In this document: positions 27,969 through 37,878 of the stretch, one piece after another
How positions within the stretch are numbered: the stretch's first letter is position 1
How the letters are laid out: the number at the start of each line of letters is the position of its first letter
Source: Pseudobutyrivibrio sp. 49
Lineage (GTDB): Bacteria > Bacillota > Clostridia > Lachnospirales > Lachnospiraceae
Length of the DNA stretch: 47,270 nt
Direction of reading: 5' to 3'
Assembly (NCBI RefSeq): GCF_900100545.1
Contig: NZ_FNDP01000022.1
Location: forward strand, 1 to 47,270
The notes under the pieces: generated by a model
Told to the model about the DNA's origin: nothing
What the model saw: only the letters and a program-made list of their open reading frames with translations
Databases searched by the model: none
Made by a program: the position numbers and the translations under genes

Positions 27969-28616
27969 ATGATAGTTGATGAGAGATATACCACTTATTT
28001 GAATAGCCTTTATCCAGAGCTTAGCCCTGTTTTAAAGGAGATTCAAAAAGAAGCAATAGAAACCTTCGTTCCAATTATTAGACCGGAGACCGTTAATTTA
28101 CTTCAGCTTCTTGTTAAGATGAACAAACCAAAAAGAATCTTAGAGGTTGGAGCTGCCGTTGGTTTTTCTGCTAACGTAATTGCGGAAGCGGCAGGAGATG
28201 ATGCTACTATTACCACCATCGAAAATTATGAGCCTCGCATTCCTATCGCAAATGCGAATTTTAAGAGAACAGGAAGAGACAAACAAATCACTCTTTTAGA
28301 GGGAGATGCCATGGAGATTCTTCCTACTCTTGAGGGACCATATGATTTCATTTTTATGGATGCGGCAAAAGGTCAGTACATTAATTTCTGGCCAGAGATT
28401 AAAAGACTTATAGCCTACGATGGTTTGATTGTTACTGATAATGTATTACAGGATGGGGATATAATTGAGTCCAGGTACGCTATTACAAGACGTAATCGTA
28501 CTATACACAAGCGAATGAGAGATTATCTCTATGAGTTGACTCACGATGAAGGTTTTACTACTACGATTCTTCCTTTGGGAGATGGCGTTAGTATCAGCGT
28601 GAAAGGAAAGAAATGA
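27969..28616 (+). CDS. trmR: SAM-dependent O-methyltransferase, TrmR type
   Basis: A 215-residue class I methyltransferase of the caffeoyl-CoA OMT fold, with SAM loop LEVGAAVGFSANVIA and the IFMDAAKGQY metal-site segment. Its 4-base overlap with a U32 peptidase-family gene matches the Firmicutes pair in which TrmR methylates 5-hydroxyuridine of tRNA wobble position 34 after the U32 protein TrhP hydroxylates it. The substrate call rests on this context. Confidence 0.85.
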   Translation: MIVDERYTTYLNSLYPELSPVLKEIQKEAIETFVPIIRPETVNLLQLLVKMNKPKRILEVGAAVGFSANVIAEAAGDDATITTIENYEPRIPIANANFKRTGRDKQITLLEGDAMEILPTLEGPYDFIFMDAAKGQYINFWPEIKRLIAYDGLIVTDNVLQDGDIIESRYAITRRNRTIHKRMRDYLYELTHDEGFTTTILPLGDGVSISVKGKK

Positions 28617-29842
28617 GAAATACAGAATTATTAGTTCCTGCAAGCAGTCTTGAGGTACTTAAGGTTGCTGTTATTTACGGAGCAGATGCAGTTTTTATTG
28701 GTGGAGAAGTTTTTGGTCTTAGAGCTAAGGCAAAGAATTTTTCTAAGGAAGATATGATTGAGGGCGTAAAGTTTGCTCATGATCATGGTGTAAAGGTTCA
28801 CGTTACTGTTAATATTTTGGCTCACAATAATGACCTTGAAGGCGTTAGAGAGTACTTAAAGGAACTTAAGGAAATTGGTCCTGATGCTCTTATTATTGCA
28901 GATCCAGCAATCTTTATGATGGCAAAAGAGATTTGTCCTGAAATCGAGCGTCATGTCAGCACACAGGCCAACAACACAAACTATGGTACCTATAAGTTCT
29001 GGTACGATTTAGGTGCATCAAGAGTTGTTTCAGCCAGAGAGCTTTCACTTGCCGAAATCAAAGAGATAAGAGCGAACATTCCTGATGATTTAGAGATTGA
29101 ATCTTTCATTCATGGAGCAATGTGCATTTCGTATTCAGGCAGATGCCTTCTTTCAAACTATTTTACAGGTAGAGATGCAAATCAGGGTGCTTGCACACAT
29201 CCTTGCAGATGGAAGTATGCTGTTGTTGAAGAGCAGCGTCCAGGAGAGTATTTCCCTGTATATGAGAATGAGAGAGGAACTTATATCTTCAATTCAAAGG
29301 ACTTATGTATGATTGAGCATATTCCTGACTTAATTGATGCTGGTATCGACAGCTTTAAGATTGAAGGTCGTATGAAGACTGCTCTTTATGTTGCAACTGT
29401 TGCTCGTACATATCGTAAGGCGATTGATGATTACAAAGAATCACCTGAGAAATACGAGGCAAATATGGACTGGTACAAGGATCAGATTTCAGCCTGCACT
29501 TATCGTCAGTTTACAACAGGTTTCTATTATGGAAAACCATCTGAGGAATCTCAGATTTATGATAATAATACCTACAATATTGGATACACATATCTCGGTA
29601 TCTGCGGAGCTCCTGATAGTGAGGGCTTTGTGGAGATTGAACAGAGAAATAAATTTTCAGTTGGCGAAACTATTGAAATTATGAAGCCAAACGGAGATAA
29701 TGTAGAGGTAGAAGTATTAGGAATTAAGAATGAAGATGGTGAGGATATGGAGAGTTGTCCACATCCAAAGCAGAAGCTCTTTATTAAGCTTAGCACTACA
29801 CCAGATGAGTTCGACATTCTTAGAAGAAAAGAAGAAGCATAA
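28613..29842 (+). CDS. peptidase U32 family protein, probable tRNA U34 hydroxylation factor
   Basis: A 409-residue protein with the U32 core (ELLVPASSLEVLKVAVIYGA; FIHGAMCISYSGRCLLSNY; ACTHPCRWKY). Conserved cysteines in the latter blocks may hold an iron-sulfur cluster. Despite the family name, U32 proteins beside TrmR (TrhP/YrrO type) act in prephenate-dependent hydroxylation of wobble uridine. The start overlaps trmR; AAAGG upstream. Confidence 0.88.
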   Translation: MRNTELLVPASSLEVLKVAVIYGADAVFIGGEVFGLRAKAKNFSKEDMIEGVKFAHDHGVKVHVTVNILAHNNDLEGVREYLKELKEIGPDALIIADPAIFMMAKEICPEIERHVSTQANNTNYGTYKFWYDLGASRVVSARELSLAEIKEIRANIPDDLEIESFIHGAMCISYSGRCLLSNYFTGRDANQGACTHPCRWKYAVVEEQRPGEYFPVYENERGTYIFNSKDLCMIEHIPDLIDAGIDSFKIEGRMKTALYVATVARTYRKAIDDYKESPEKYEANMDWYKDQISACTYRQFTTGFYYGKPSEESQIYDNNTYNIGYTYLGICGAPDSEGFVEIEQRNKFSVGETIEIMKPNGDNVEVEVLGIKNEDGEDMESCPHPKQKLFIKLSTTPDEFDILRRKEEA

Positions 29843-29862
29843 GTTAAAACAAGGAGAATACA

Positions 29863-30915
29863 ATGGCAGAAAAATATGTTGCTTATGTGGGTACCTATAC
29901 ACACGAGACAAGCGTTGGTATCTATGTTTATGATGTAAATCCTGACACAGGATTGCTTACTGAGCAGAGCGTTGCTCCAATTAATAATCCTTCGGATATT
30001 ATTAATTCTCATGATAATAAATTCCTTTATTCGATTGCAGATGAAGGTGTTGCAGCTTTCAAGATTCTTGAGAACGGTGACCTTGAGAAAATGAATCAGG
30101 AGTGGGTTGGAGGCATGCGTGGCTGCAATCTCTGCGTTGATTCTCAGAACAGATATTTATTCGTAGCAGGCTATCATGATGGTCGTGTTACAATGATGAA
30201 ACTTAACGAGGATGGAAGCATTGGCGGTATCGCTGATGGTATTTTCCACCAGGGTATTGGTAAGTCAGTTGCTGACAGACCTTTATATCCACACTGTACA
30301 TGCGTAGAGCTTACACCAGAGGAGAAGTACCTTTGCGTTGTTGAGAATGGTCTTCATCAGATCAAAATCTACGAGGTAGATTATGAGGAAGGCAAGCTTC
30401 GTCTTGCAGATATCGTTAGATGTCCAATGGGTTCAGCTCCACTTAAGATGAAGTTCTCTCATGATGGAAAGTATGCTTACGTTATCACAGAGATGTCAAA
30501 CGAGATTCTCGTTTATGATTATCATATCATCGGAGATCGTCCTGATTTCGAGAACATCCAGACAGTATCATTACTTGTTGGTGTTGATGAGGAAATCTCT
30601 ACAGGAACTAATGTTAAGTTTGGTGATGATGATAAATATTTATACGCCAGCGTAGATGGCCTTAATGCTGTTTGCATGTACGAGAGAAATGTTAGATCTG
30701 GAAAGATTGAATACTTCTCACACAACTTTATCAGTGGTGATTATCCAAAGAGCTTTGCAGTTCTTCCAAAGGACAAATATTTCGTTTCACTCAATCACGA
30801 TACAAACGAAATCAGAAGCTTTACAATTGATAAAAAGACTGGTCATTCTCTCATGCAGAATCCACCAATCAAAATTGCTAAGCCAAACAGTATTATAGTT
30901 GTAAAGATTAAATAA
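29863..30915 (+). CDS. lactonase family beta-propeller protein (6-phosphogluconolactonase-like)
   Basis: A 350-residue seven-bladed propeller of the YbhE/Pgl type (YVAYVGTYTHETSVGIYVY; PHCTCVELTPEEKYL; HDGKYAYVITEMSNEI; VLPKDKYFVSLNHD). Family members open 6-phosphogluconolactone or related sugar lactones. No pentose phosphate gene is nearby, so the substrate is not certain. RBS ACAAGGAG. It ends at a strong terminator. Confidence 0.85.
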   Translation: MAEKYVAYVGTYTHETSVGIYVYDVNPDTGLLTEQSVAPINNPSDIINSHDNKFLYSIADEGVAAFKILENGDLEKMNQEWVGGMRGCNLCVDSQNRYLFVAGYHDGRVTMMKLNEDGSIGGIADGIFHQGIGKSVADRPLYPHCTCVELTPEEKYLCVVENGLHQIKIYEVDYEEGKLRLADIVRCPMGSAPLKMKFSHDGKYAYVITEMSNEILVYDYHIIGDRPDFENIQTVSLLVGVDEEISTGTNVKFGDDDKYLYASVDGLNAVCMYERNVRSGKIEYFSHNFISGDYPKSFAVLPKDKYFVSLNHDTNEIRSFTIDKKTGHSLMQNPPIKIAKPNSIIVVKIK

Positions 30916-30925
30916 GAGTGGTTCG

Positions 30926-30953
30926 GGGGCTGTTAAGCGCAGCCCCTTTCTTT
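30926..30953 (+). terminator. terminator after the lactonase gene
   Basis: GGGGCTG (30926-30932) pairs with CAGCCCC (30940-30946), followed by TTTCTTT. Confidence 0.85.
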
Positions 30954-30987
30954 ACTATATAGGGTTTCTTTTTAGGAGGGCATCATT

Positions 30988-32082
30988 ATGGCAGGTTCAA
31001 CATTTGGTAATAGAATTTCAATCACTACTTGGGGAGAATCCCACGGAGCAGCTCTTGGAGTTGTTATAGATGGTTTTCCAGCTGGTCTTAAGCTTTGTGC
31101 TGCAGATATTCAGATGTATTTGGATAGAAGAAAGCCAGGGCAGTCAAAATTCACTACAGCACGTGCTGAAAGTGATGAGGTGGAGATTCTTTCGGGAGTA
31201 TTTGAAGGTCGTACCACAGGCACTCCGATTTCGCTTATGGTTAGAAACAAAGATCAGCAGTCTAAGGATTACGGTGACATCGCTACTACTTACAGACCTG
31301 GTCATGCTGATTTTGGTTTCCATGAGAAATTTGGAAGAAGAGATTACCGAGGAGGCGGACGTTCCTCTGGAAGAGAAACTATTGGACGAGTTGCTGCAGG
31401 AGCAATTTGTGCAAAGCTTTTAAGAGAGCTTGGAATAGAAGTATTCGCATATACGAAATCAATTGGAGATATTGTTATTTCCGATTTTGAATTAGGCTAT
31501 AGAGACCAGAATCCGCTTGCCATGCCAGATTCAAAGGCTGCGGATGAAGCTGCTGATTACCTGGCAGCATGTATGCTTAACAACGATAGTGCTGGTGGTG
31601 TTATCGAATGTGTTATCACAGGTGTTCCTGCCGGAATTGGAGACCCAGTATTTGAAAAGCTTGATGCAAAGCTTGCTCAGGCTGTTGTTTCAATCGGCGC
31701 TGTTAAGGGTGTTGAGATTGGTGATGGATTTAAGGCCTCCAAAAATGTCGGAAGTTTAAATAACGATGAGTTTGAATTAAACAATGAAAAGGTAGTTAAG
31801 GTTACTAATCACAGTGGCGGTATAATCGGTGGTATTTCCGATGGCGACGATATCATCTTAAGAGCCGCTATAAAGCCTACACCATCTATTTCTAAGACAC
31901 AGCATACAGTTAATGAAGCTGGAGAAGAGGTAGACATTGAGATTCACGGTCGCCACGATCCTATAATTGTTCCTAGAGCAGTTGTAGTTGTTGAGGCAAT
32001 GTGTGCGATTACAGTTTGTGATGCTTTGCTTAGTCATATGACTGACAGAGTTGATTATATTAAGGAGTTTTATAAGAGTTGA
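30988..32082 (+). CDS. aroC: chorismate synthase
   Basis: A 364-residue FMN-dependent enzyme making chorismate from EPSP, the last shikimate-pathway step. All three family signatures are visible: GESHGAALGVVIDG, the YRGGGRSSGRETIGRVAAGA block and DPIIVPRAVVVVEAMCAI. RBS TAGGAGGGC. It overlaps tgt by 4 bases. No other aro gene is in the window. Confidence 0.97.
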   Translation: MAGSTFGNRISITTWGESHGAALGVVIDGFPAGLKLCAADIQMYLDRRKPGQSKFTTARAESDEVEILSGVFEGRTTGTPISLMVRNKDQQSKDYGDIATTYRPGHADFGFHEKFGRRDYRGGGRSSGRETIGRVAAGAICAKLLRELGIEVFAYTKSIGDIVISDFELGYRDQNPLAMPDSKAADEAADYLAACMLNNDSAGGVIECVITGVPAGIGDPVFEKLDAKLAQAVVSIGAVKGVEIGDGFKASKNVGSLNNDEFELNNEKVVKVTNHSGGIIGGISDGDDIILRAAIKPTPSISKTQHTVNEAGEEVDIEIHGRHDPIIVPRAVVVVEAMCAITVCDALLSHMTDRVDYIKEFYKS

Positions 32083-33215
32083 AGTACGAGTTATTAAAGA
32101 CAGAGGGAAGAGCAAAAAGGGGACGTTTTCACACTGTTCATGGTGTTATTGAGACGCCTGTGTTTATGAACGTCGGAACAGTTGCAGCCATTAAGGGTGC
32201 TGTTTCTACAGATGATTTGCGTGAGATTAAATGTCAGGTTGAGCTTTCTAATACTTACCATCTTCATGTTAGAACTGGAGATAAGCTTATTAAGGAGCTT
32301 GGTGGTCTTCACAAGTTTATGAATTGGGATAGACCAATCCTTACTGATTCAGGCGGATTTCAGGTATTCTCTTTAGCAGGAATCAGAAAGATTAAGGAAG
32401 AGGGCGTTACCTTTAATTCTCATATTGATGGTCGCAAGATTTTCATGGGACCAGAGGAATCTATGCAGATTCAGTCTAATCTGGGTTCTACAATTGCTAT
32501 GGCCTTTGATGAGTGTCCACCAGCACTTGCAGAACGTAAATACGTAGAGGATTCTGTTGCACGTACTACCAGATGGCTTTATCGTTGTAAGGAGGAGATG
32601 GCTCGTCTTAATAGTCTTGAGAACACAATCAATAAAGAGCAACTTCTTTTTGGTATTAATCAGGGTGCTGTTTTCAATGATATAAGAATTGAGCATGCGA
32701 AAATTATTTCTGAGCTTGATTTGCCTGGATATGCAGTTGGTGGCCTTGCTGTAGGTGAGAGTCATGAGCAGATGTATGATGTTTTGGATCACGTAGTACC
32801 TTACCTTCCTCAGAACAAGCCTACGTATCTCATGGGTGTTGGCACACCTGCAAACATTTTAGAGGCAGTAGACAGGGGCGTAGATTTCTTTGATTGTGTT
32901 TATCCTAGTCGTAATGGACGTCATGGTCATGTTTATACAAATCATGGCAAACTCAATCTTTTCAACCAGAAGTTTGAGAAGGATATGCGTCCAATCGAGG
33001 AAGGCTGTGGATGTCCTACTTGCCGTTCTTATTCAAGAGCCTATGTTCGTCATTTGCTTAAGGCAAAGGAAATGCTTGGAATGAGACTTTGTGTTCTCCA
33101 CAATCTTTATTTCTACAACACAATGATGGAAGAGATAAGAGATGCCCTTGATGCAGGTGAGTTTGCTGCATATAAGAAACGTAAGCTTGATTCAATGGCT
33201 CAGGGAGAGAATTAA
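32079..33215 (+). CDS. tgt: tRNA-guanine transglycosylase
   Basis: A 378-residue enzyme exchanging guanine 34 for preQ1 in GUN-anticodon tRNAs. Seen are TDSGGFQVFSL with the catalytic-side Asp, VDFFDCVYPSRNGRHGH with the nucleophile Asp, and the zinc site C310-G-C312-x2-C315 plus a later His. Start is TTG 32079, inside the aroC stop, with AAGGAG 11 bases upstream. queA and preQ1 genes are not present here. Confidence 0.96.
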   Translation: MKYELLKTEGRAKRGRFHTVHGVIETPVFMNVGTVAAIKGAVSTDDLREIKCQVELSNTYHLHVRTGDKLIKELGGLHKFMNWDRPILTDSGGFQVFSLAGIRKIKEEGVTFNSHIDGRKIFMGPEESMQIQSNLGSTIAMAFDECPPALAERKYVEDSVARTTRWLYRCKEEMARLNSLENTINKEQLLFGINQGAVFNDIRIEHAKIISELDLPGYAVGGLAVGESHEQMYDVLDHVVPYLPQNKPTYLMGVGTPANILEAVDRGVDFFDCVYPSRNGRHGHVYTNHGKLNLFNQKFEKDMRPIEEGCGCPTCRSYSRAYVRHLLKAKEMLGMRLCVLHNLYFYNTMMEEIRDALDAGEFAAYKKRKLDSMAQGEN

Positions 33216-33246
33216 TCTTAAAATTTCATTAAATAATCTTTTTTTC

Positions 33247-33275
33247 TTGCTTAACAAGGAAAATTTAGATAAAAT
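33247..33275 (+). promoter_or_regulatory. promoter of yajC
   Basis: TTGCTT (33247-33252) and TAAAAT (33270-33275) have a 17-base spacer, inside the 108-base gap after tgt. Confidence 0.5.
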
Positions 33276-33323
33276 TAATGTCAGTGATTTGTGGCACAGG
33301 CCATGTAGTAGGAGGATAACTTA

Positions 33324-33623
33324 ATGAATAGTTCAATTAGCTTAATTATTTGGGTAGTGGTACTTTTCGTATTCATGTATTTCTTCATGATTCGCCCACA
33401 GCAGAAGGAGCAGAAGGAAAAGACTGCTATGATGTCATCTCTTGCAGTTGGCGATACAGTACTTACAACAAGCGGTTTTTACGGAGTAATCATTGCTATT
33501 CCTGATGACGCTACAGTAATCGTAGAGTTCGGAAGCAATAAGAACTGCCGTATTCCAATGACTAAGAACGCTATCGCACAGGTTGAGAAGCCTGAGGATG
33601 CTGTTAAGTCTACAGAGAAATAA
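33324..33623 (+). CDS. yajC: preprotein translocase subunit YajC
   Basis: A 99-residue protein with one N-terminal membrane helix followed by the RPQQKEQKE motif and the GDTVLTTSGFYGVI fold typical of YajC, which associates with SecDF. secDF is not adjacent. RBS AGGAGGATA. The tgt-yajC order is the usual one. Confidence 0.95.
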   Translation: MNSSISLIIWVVVLFVFMYFFMIRPQQKEQKEKTAMMSSLAVGDTVLTTSGFYGVIIAIPDDATVIVEFGSNKNCRIPMTKNAIAQVEKPEDAVKSTEK

Positions 33624-33635
33624 TTAATTAAAAAT

Positions 33636-33674
33636 AAAAATAGGGATTTGGCTTTTGCCAAATCCCTATTTTTT
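33636..33674. terminator. bidirectional terminator between yajC and the CmpB-type gene
   Basis: TAGGGATTTGGC (33641-33652) pairs perfectly with 33657-33668, with A5 on the left and T6 on the right, so it serves both convergent genes. Confidence 0.9.
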
Positions 33675-34536
33675 ATTCTTTCTTTTTATGTCTTAAGAAT
33701 TCGGAGCCCTTCTCAAGCAAAGCTTTGGTTGAGGCAACAGGGTGTGTAAATTTTGCAATGTGACGGAACTGACCACGTTGAGTTTCCGTAGCATTGAGTA
33801 CCCATTGTTTTACTGCTTCAGTAGACAGCTGTTCTTTTATTTCAGCTAGTTTTTCTGCGTTTAATTCTTTCTTCATAAGGGCTACCTCTTTTTTTACAGC
33901 AGCTTTTTCTATTCGAGCAATTTTTGATTCTTCTAAGTTTGTCTGTAGTGCAGCAACTCTTTCAGCCATCTGACTGTTGATTTGCTCGTTTATTCGTTCG
34001 AAATCCTTGGCGAAAGTGGTAAGGGCCGATATTGTTAGAGCCATATCCATACCGAAGATAAACATGAATATCAGGGCTAATAGCTCAATTACAACGGAAG
34101 GAATTAAGGCTATAAGTTCAACTATTGGTGGTACTATGAGTTGTGTTACCAGAATTCCCGCAAAACCAAAACAAAGAGTGAAAACAAGGCAAACTCGTCC
34201 GTTTATATTTAAAGGAAAATCTGAATAATCCCACCATCTGGCGTGGAATCTTTTTTCCAAAACGTATGAAGTTCCATATTCCAGGAAAAAGGAACCAACG
34301 GCACAGCCTATAAAAATCGTGACATATGATGGTTTGCACGAGGTGCAATGTATAGGTAAATCTAAAAATAGAATCTGAGCGAGAGTGGCGCCTACACCAT
34401 ATAATGGAATGCAAGGCCCATAAAGAAAGCCTCTGTTTTCCCAAGACTTTTCATGAATGGTACAGTAACATGTTTCGTATATCCAACCTAAGAAACTATA
34501 TATTATGAAATATAGAAAATATCTGCAGATAATCAT
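33673..34536 (-). CDS. putative ABC-transporter type IV (CmpB-like) membrane protein
   Basis: A 287-residue protein with five or so membrane helices in the first 190 residues and a long charged, coiled-coil-like cytoplasmic tail (about 190-270, rich in K, E, A). The N-terminus (FIIYSFLGWIYETCYCTI; NRGFLYGPCIPLYGVGA) and the RWWDYSDFPLNINGRV segment are typical of the PF06541 family, common in Lachnospiraceae. Transport function has not been shown for it. RBS GGAGGG on the minus strand. The stop lies in the shared terminator. Confidence 0.8.
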   Translation of the reverse strand: MIICRYFLYFIIYSFLGWIYETCYCTIHEKSWENRGFLYGPCIPLYGVGATLAQILFLDLPIHCTSCKPSYVTIFIGCAVGSFFLEYGTSYVLEKRFHARWWDYSDFPLNINGRVCLVFTLCFGFAGILVTQLIVPPIVELIALIPSVVIELLALIFMFIFGMDMALTISALTTFAKDFERINEQINSQMAERVAALQTNLEESKIARIEKAAVKKEVALMKKELNAEKLAEIKEQLSTEAVKQWVLNATETQRGQFRHIAKFTHPVASTKALLEKGSEFLRHKKKE

Positions 34537-34676
34537 TATTCTGTCCCTCCGATACTTTAGTATAAGATAAGTGAGTAGAAAATTAAAGAATAATAGGGAT
34601 TGTTCATAGTTATTTACGATTTTAATGCTAAAATATAATTACCTATAGATATGTAGTTTTATGGGTGGTGGTTTTT

Positions 34677-35198
34677 ATGTTAGGTATTAATTCTGTTGGG
34701 CAAAATCAATATCTAAATGGCCCATCTTTGGATTTATCTAATTATGGTTCCTCAAAGGTTGCAGACGAATTAAAGGCCGAAGGTAAAAGCACAGACTTAG
34801 CAAAGAATTATGCATCTGAGCGTGCAGCTAAAAGAGCCGGGGTTATTGTATGTGAGACCTGTGCCAGCCGAAAGTATCAGGATGGCAGTGATGAGCAGGT
34901 TTCTTTTAAGTCTGCCCAGCATATATCTCCACAGGCAGCGGCTGCCAGAGTCAGAGGCCACGAGGCAGAGCATGTAAGCAATGCTTATGACAAGGCTAAA
35001 GAGAAGGGTGGAAAGGTACTCAATGCGACTGTATCCATCCATACTGCAGTATGTCCAGAGTGTGGCAGGACATACGTATCAGGCGGAACAACACATACTC
35101 AGATTAAGTATCCTAATGAGGAAAATCCATATCAGAAAAACAGAAAAAATGCAGATGGCGGATTGCTTGCAGGAATGAATTTCGACGCAGAGGTTTAA
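34677..35198 (+). CDS. SprA-like putative zinc metalloprotease with two CxxC pairs
   Basis: A 173-residue protein. It contains HEAEH (an HExxH zinc motif) in a VRGHEAEHVSNAY block, preceded by CETC and followed by CPECGRTYVSGGTT. The order resembles small SprA-related putative metalloproteases, which carry a similar V..HE..H block and a C-terminal YVSGG-type strand; the cysteine pairs could bind a second zinc. No signal peptide is visible. ATG 34677 is preferred over GTG 34665 because GGGTGGTGG lies just before it. Substrate and role unknown. Confidence 0.6.
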   Translation: MLGINSVGQNQYLNGPSLDLSNYGSSKVADELKAEGKSTDLAKNYASERAAKRAGVIVCETCASRKYQDGSDEQVSFKSAQHISPQAAAARVRGHEAEHVSNAYDKAKEKGGKVLNATVSIHTAVCPECGRTYVSGGTTHTQIKYPNEENPYQKNRKNADGGLLAGMNFDAEV

Positions 35199-35309
35199 TG
35201 GGAGTCTTTTTTTATAAAAGTGTGTATTAACTATTGAAAATAATAGGGTTCCTGTGATATACTTCATTTGTTGCGTGAAGCGTAACACTTTTTCTATTAG
35301 GAGGAAATT

Positions 35310-35552
35310 ATGCAAGCATTAAAGTATGTTCTTATTATATTATTAATCGTCATTTGTGTGGCACTTACAGTTATCATTCTTTTCCAGGAGGGCAAGCAGA
35401 ACGGACTTGGTTCTTTATCAGGCCAGCAGTTCGATTCATACTGGAGCCGTAACAAGGGTCGTTCACGCGAGGGCTTATTAGTTAAGCTTACAAGCGTATG
35501 TGTTATCCTTTTCTTCGTGCTTTCTGCTGTTCTTAATATTGGTAGCTTCTAG
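35310..35552 (+). CDS. secG: preprotein translocase subunit SecG
   Basis: An 80-residue protein with two membrane helices joined by the family loop (FQEGKQNGLGSLSG; FDSYWSRNKGRSREG). It is part of the SecYEG channel. RBS AGGAGGAAA. It is followed by a terminator and then rnr, the conserved secG-rnr-smpB order. Confidence 0.95.
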   Translation: MQALKYVLIILLIVICVALTVIILFQEGKQNGLGSLSGQQFDSYWSRNKGRSREGLLVKLTSVCVILFFVLSAVLNIGSF

Positions 35553-35568
35553 GATTAAGATTTTAATT

Positions 35569-35590
35569 GCCACCCGTATGGGTGGCTTTT
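35569..35590 (+). terminator. terminator between secG and rnr
   Basis: GCCACCC (35569-35575) and GGGTGGC (35580-35586) enclose GTAT and precede TTTT. The U run is short, so readthrough into rnr is possible; no clear separate rnr promoter is seen. Confidence 0.75.
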
Positions 35591-35620
35591 CTAGTTATAA
35601 GAGTTTTATTTAGGAGGAAT

Positions 35621-37876
35621 ATGAAAGATTTCGATAAACAGAGACATTTTTTAATGGACGTCTTTAAAAGTCCGGCTTATATACCTATGAAAAAGAAGGA
35701 TCTTGAGATTCTTTTGGATGTAGAGAAGAACAAAAGGGCTGAATTTGCTGAGGTACTTCAGGATTTAGTTGATGATGGACAGGTAGAGATTACCAAGAGA
35801 GGCAAATATCAGATCCCAGAGAATCGCCCTAAGTTCATTAAGACAAAGGATCATAGGTCAAAGAAGTCAACAAAGGCTGAGACTGCCACTAAGAAACAGT
35901 CTCTTAATCAGGTGGCAAAGCGTGCAAATCGACCATCAGATGATAATATTGAGCCTGATATTATCGGAAGATTTATTTCCCATAAGGATGGCTTCGGCTT
36001 CATCGAGGTGGAGGGTCAGGAAGAAGATTACTTCGTCGGCAGAGATAACACAGGCTTCGCTATGCAGGATGATATAGTCGCGGCTGTTCTTACTTTTGGA
36101 GCACCAGGTAAGCGTCAGGAGGCCCGCGTTGTAAGAATTATCACTCATGGTTTTTCTGATGTGGTTGGTACTTACGAAGACAGCGGTACTTTTGGTTTTG
36201 TTGTTGCGGACAGCCAGAAGATGCTTAGAGATATATTTATTCCATCAGGCAAGAGTATGGGTGCCGTATCTGGACATAAGGTAGTATGTCATATAGATGA
36301 TTATGGCGATGACGAGCACAAGCCAGAGGGTCACATCACAGAGATTCTTGGTCACAAGAATGATCCGGGCGTAGACATCCTTTCAATCGTAAAGGCTTTT
36401 GGTATCACTACAGAGTTCCCAGACAAGGTTATCAAGCAGGCATCCACTGTAGCAAAGCCTGTTTCTGAGGCTGATATGGCAGGCAGAAATGATATTAGAG
36501 ATTTGTGTGTTGTCACTATTGATGGAGAGGACACAAAGGATATAGATGACGGTGTTTCTCTTGTTATGGACGGGGATAATTATGTCCTTGGCGTACATAT
36601 TGCAGATGTTACTAACTATGTTCAGGAGTCTTCAGCACTTGATGTTGAGGCTTTGAAGCGCGGTACTTCTGTATATCTTGCAGATAGAGTTATACCTATG
36701 CTTCCTCACACCTTATCAAACGGTATGTGCTCCCTTAACGAGGGCGAGGATCGTCTTGCACTTTCCTGCATCATGACTTTTGATAAGAAGGGAAATCTTG
36801 TGGATCACGAGATTTGCGAATCTGTAATCCACAGTAATCACCGCATGACATATACAAGCGTTTATGCCATAATGACTGGTGATGCTGAAGAGCGTGAAAA
36901 GTACGCGGATGTAGCGGAGATGATTGATAATATGTATGAGCTTTCAAAGATTCTTCGTGCTAAGCATAAGAAGAGAGGCTCTATCGATTTCGATTTTCCA
37001 GAGACACACATTCTTATTGATGAGAATGGCAAGGTGGTTGGTCTTGCTCCTTACGAGAGAAATGATGCCCATAAGCTTATAGAAGATTTCATGCTTGCAG
37101 CTAATGAAACAGTTGCAGAGCATTTCAATCTTATGGAATCTCCTTTTGTATATCGTGTTCATGGAGCGCCTGATCCAGAAAAGATGCAGACCTTGGGTAA
37201 GTTCCTTGGAGCCTGTGGTTATTCTCTTAAGGGTAATAAGGACAGTATCCATCCAAAGGAAATTCAGAAGATGCTTGATTCCTTGAAGGGGCATGAGGAT
37301 GAAGCAGTCATTACAAAGATGACTCTTCGCAGTATGCAACAGGCAAAATATGATACAGAGTGCAAGGGACACTTTGGTCTTGCTGCTCAGTATTATTGTC
37401 ATTTCACTTCGCCTATACGTAGATATCCTGATTTACAGATTCACAGAATCATTAAGGATCATTTGCGTGGACGTATGAACGAACGTAAGCTTTCTCACTA
37501 CGAATCAATCTTGCCAGAGGTAGCTCTCGAGACTAGCAAGCTTGAGCGCAGAGCAGAAGATTGCGAGCGTGAGGTAGATAAGCTTAAGATGGTTCAGTAC
37601 ATGAAGGAATTCATCGGACAGCAGTTTGAGGGAAGCATTTCTTCAATCACTGGTTGGGGAATGTATGTAGAGCTTGAGAATACTGTGGAGGGACTTGTAC
37701 ACGTATCTACACTCTACGATGACCATTATGAGTTTGTGGAGGAAAATCTTACACTTGTTGGCGAGCGTACAGGACGTACCTTCAAGCTTGGTCAGCCTGT
37801 CACTGTAGTTCTCGATAGCGTAGACGAGCAGGCTCGTACGATAGATTTTATACTAGAAGAGTTTCAGAGGTTTTAG
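35621..37876 (+). CDS. rnr: ribonuclease R
   Basis: A 751-residue 3'-5' exoribonuclease. Domains in order: an N-terminal winged-helix region, a basic linker, cold-shock domains ([22 protein letters not shown]), the RNB catalytic domain ([17 protein letters not shown] with metal-binding Asp residues), and a C-terminal S1 domain ([20 protein letters not shown]). It degrades structured RNA and, with SmpB-tmRNA, the non-stop mRNAs. ATG 35621 follows AGGAGG; the frame is open 18 codons further up but that part is the terminator. Confidence 0.97.
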   Translation: MKDFDKQRHFLMDVFKSPAYIPMKKKDLEILLDVEKNKRAEFAEVLQDLVDDGQVEITKRGKYQIPENRPKFIKTKDHRSKKSTKAETATKKQSLNQVAKRANRPSDDNIEPDIIGRFISHKDGFGFIEVEGQEEDYFVGRDNTGFAMQDDIVAAVLTFGAPGKRQEARVVRIITHGFSDVVGTYEDSGTFGFVVADSQKMLRDIFIPSGKSMGAVSGHKVVCHIDDYGDDEHKPEGHITEILGHKNDPGVDILSIVKAFGITTEFPDKVIKQASTVAKPVSEADMAGRNDIRDLCVVTIDGEDTKDIDDGVSLVMDGDNYVLGVHIADVTNYVQESSALDVEALKRGTSVYLADRVIPMLPHTLSNGMCSLNEGEDRLALSCIMTFDKKGNLVDHEICESVIHSNHRMTYTSVYAIMTGDAEEREKYADVAEMIDNMYELSKILRAKHKKRGSIDFDFPETHILIDENGKVVGLAPYERNDAHKLIEDFMLAANETVAEHFNLMESPFVYRVHGAPDPEKMQTLGKFLGACGYSLKGNKDSIHPKEIQKMLDSLKGHEDEAVITKMTLRSMQQAKYDTECKGHFGLAAQYYCHFTSPIRRYPDLQIHRIIKDHLRGRMNERKLSHYESILPEVALETSKLERRAEDCEREVDKLKMVQYMKEFIGQQFEGSISSITGWGMYVELENTVEGLVHVSTLYDDHYEFVEENLTLVGERTGRTFKLGQPVTVVLDSVDEQARTIDFILEEFQRF

Positions 37877-37878
37877 TC

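Noticed and set aside
35567-35620. Upstream start for rnr
   Set aside because: This part encodes the secG terminator hairpin, and ATG 35621 has a perfect AGGAGG.
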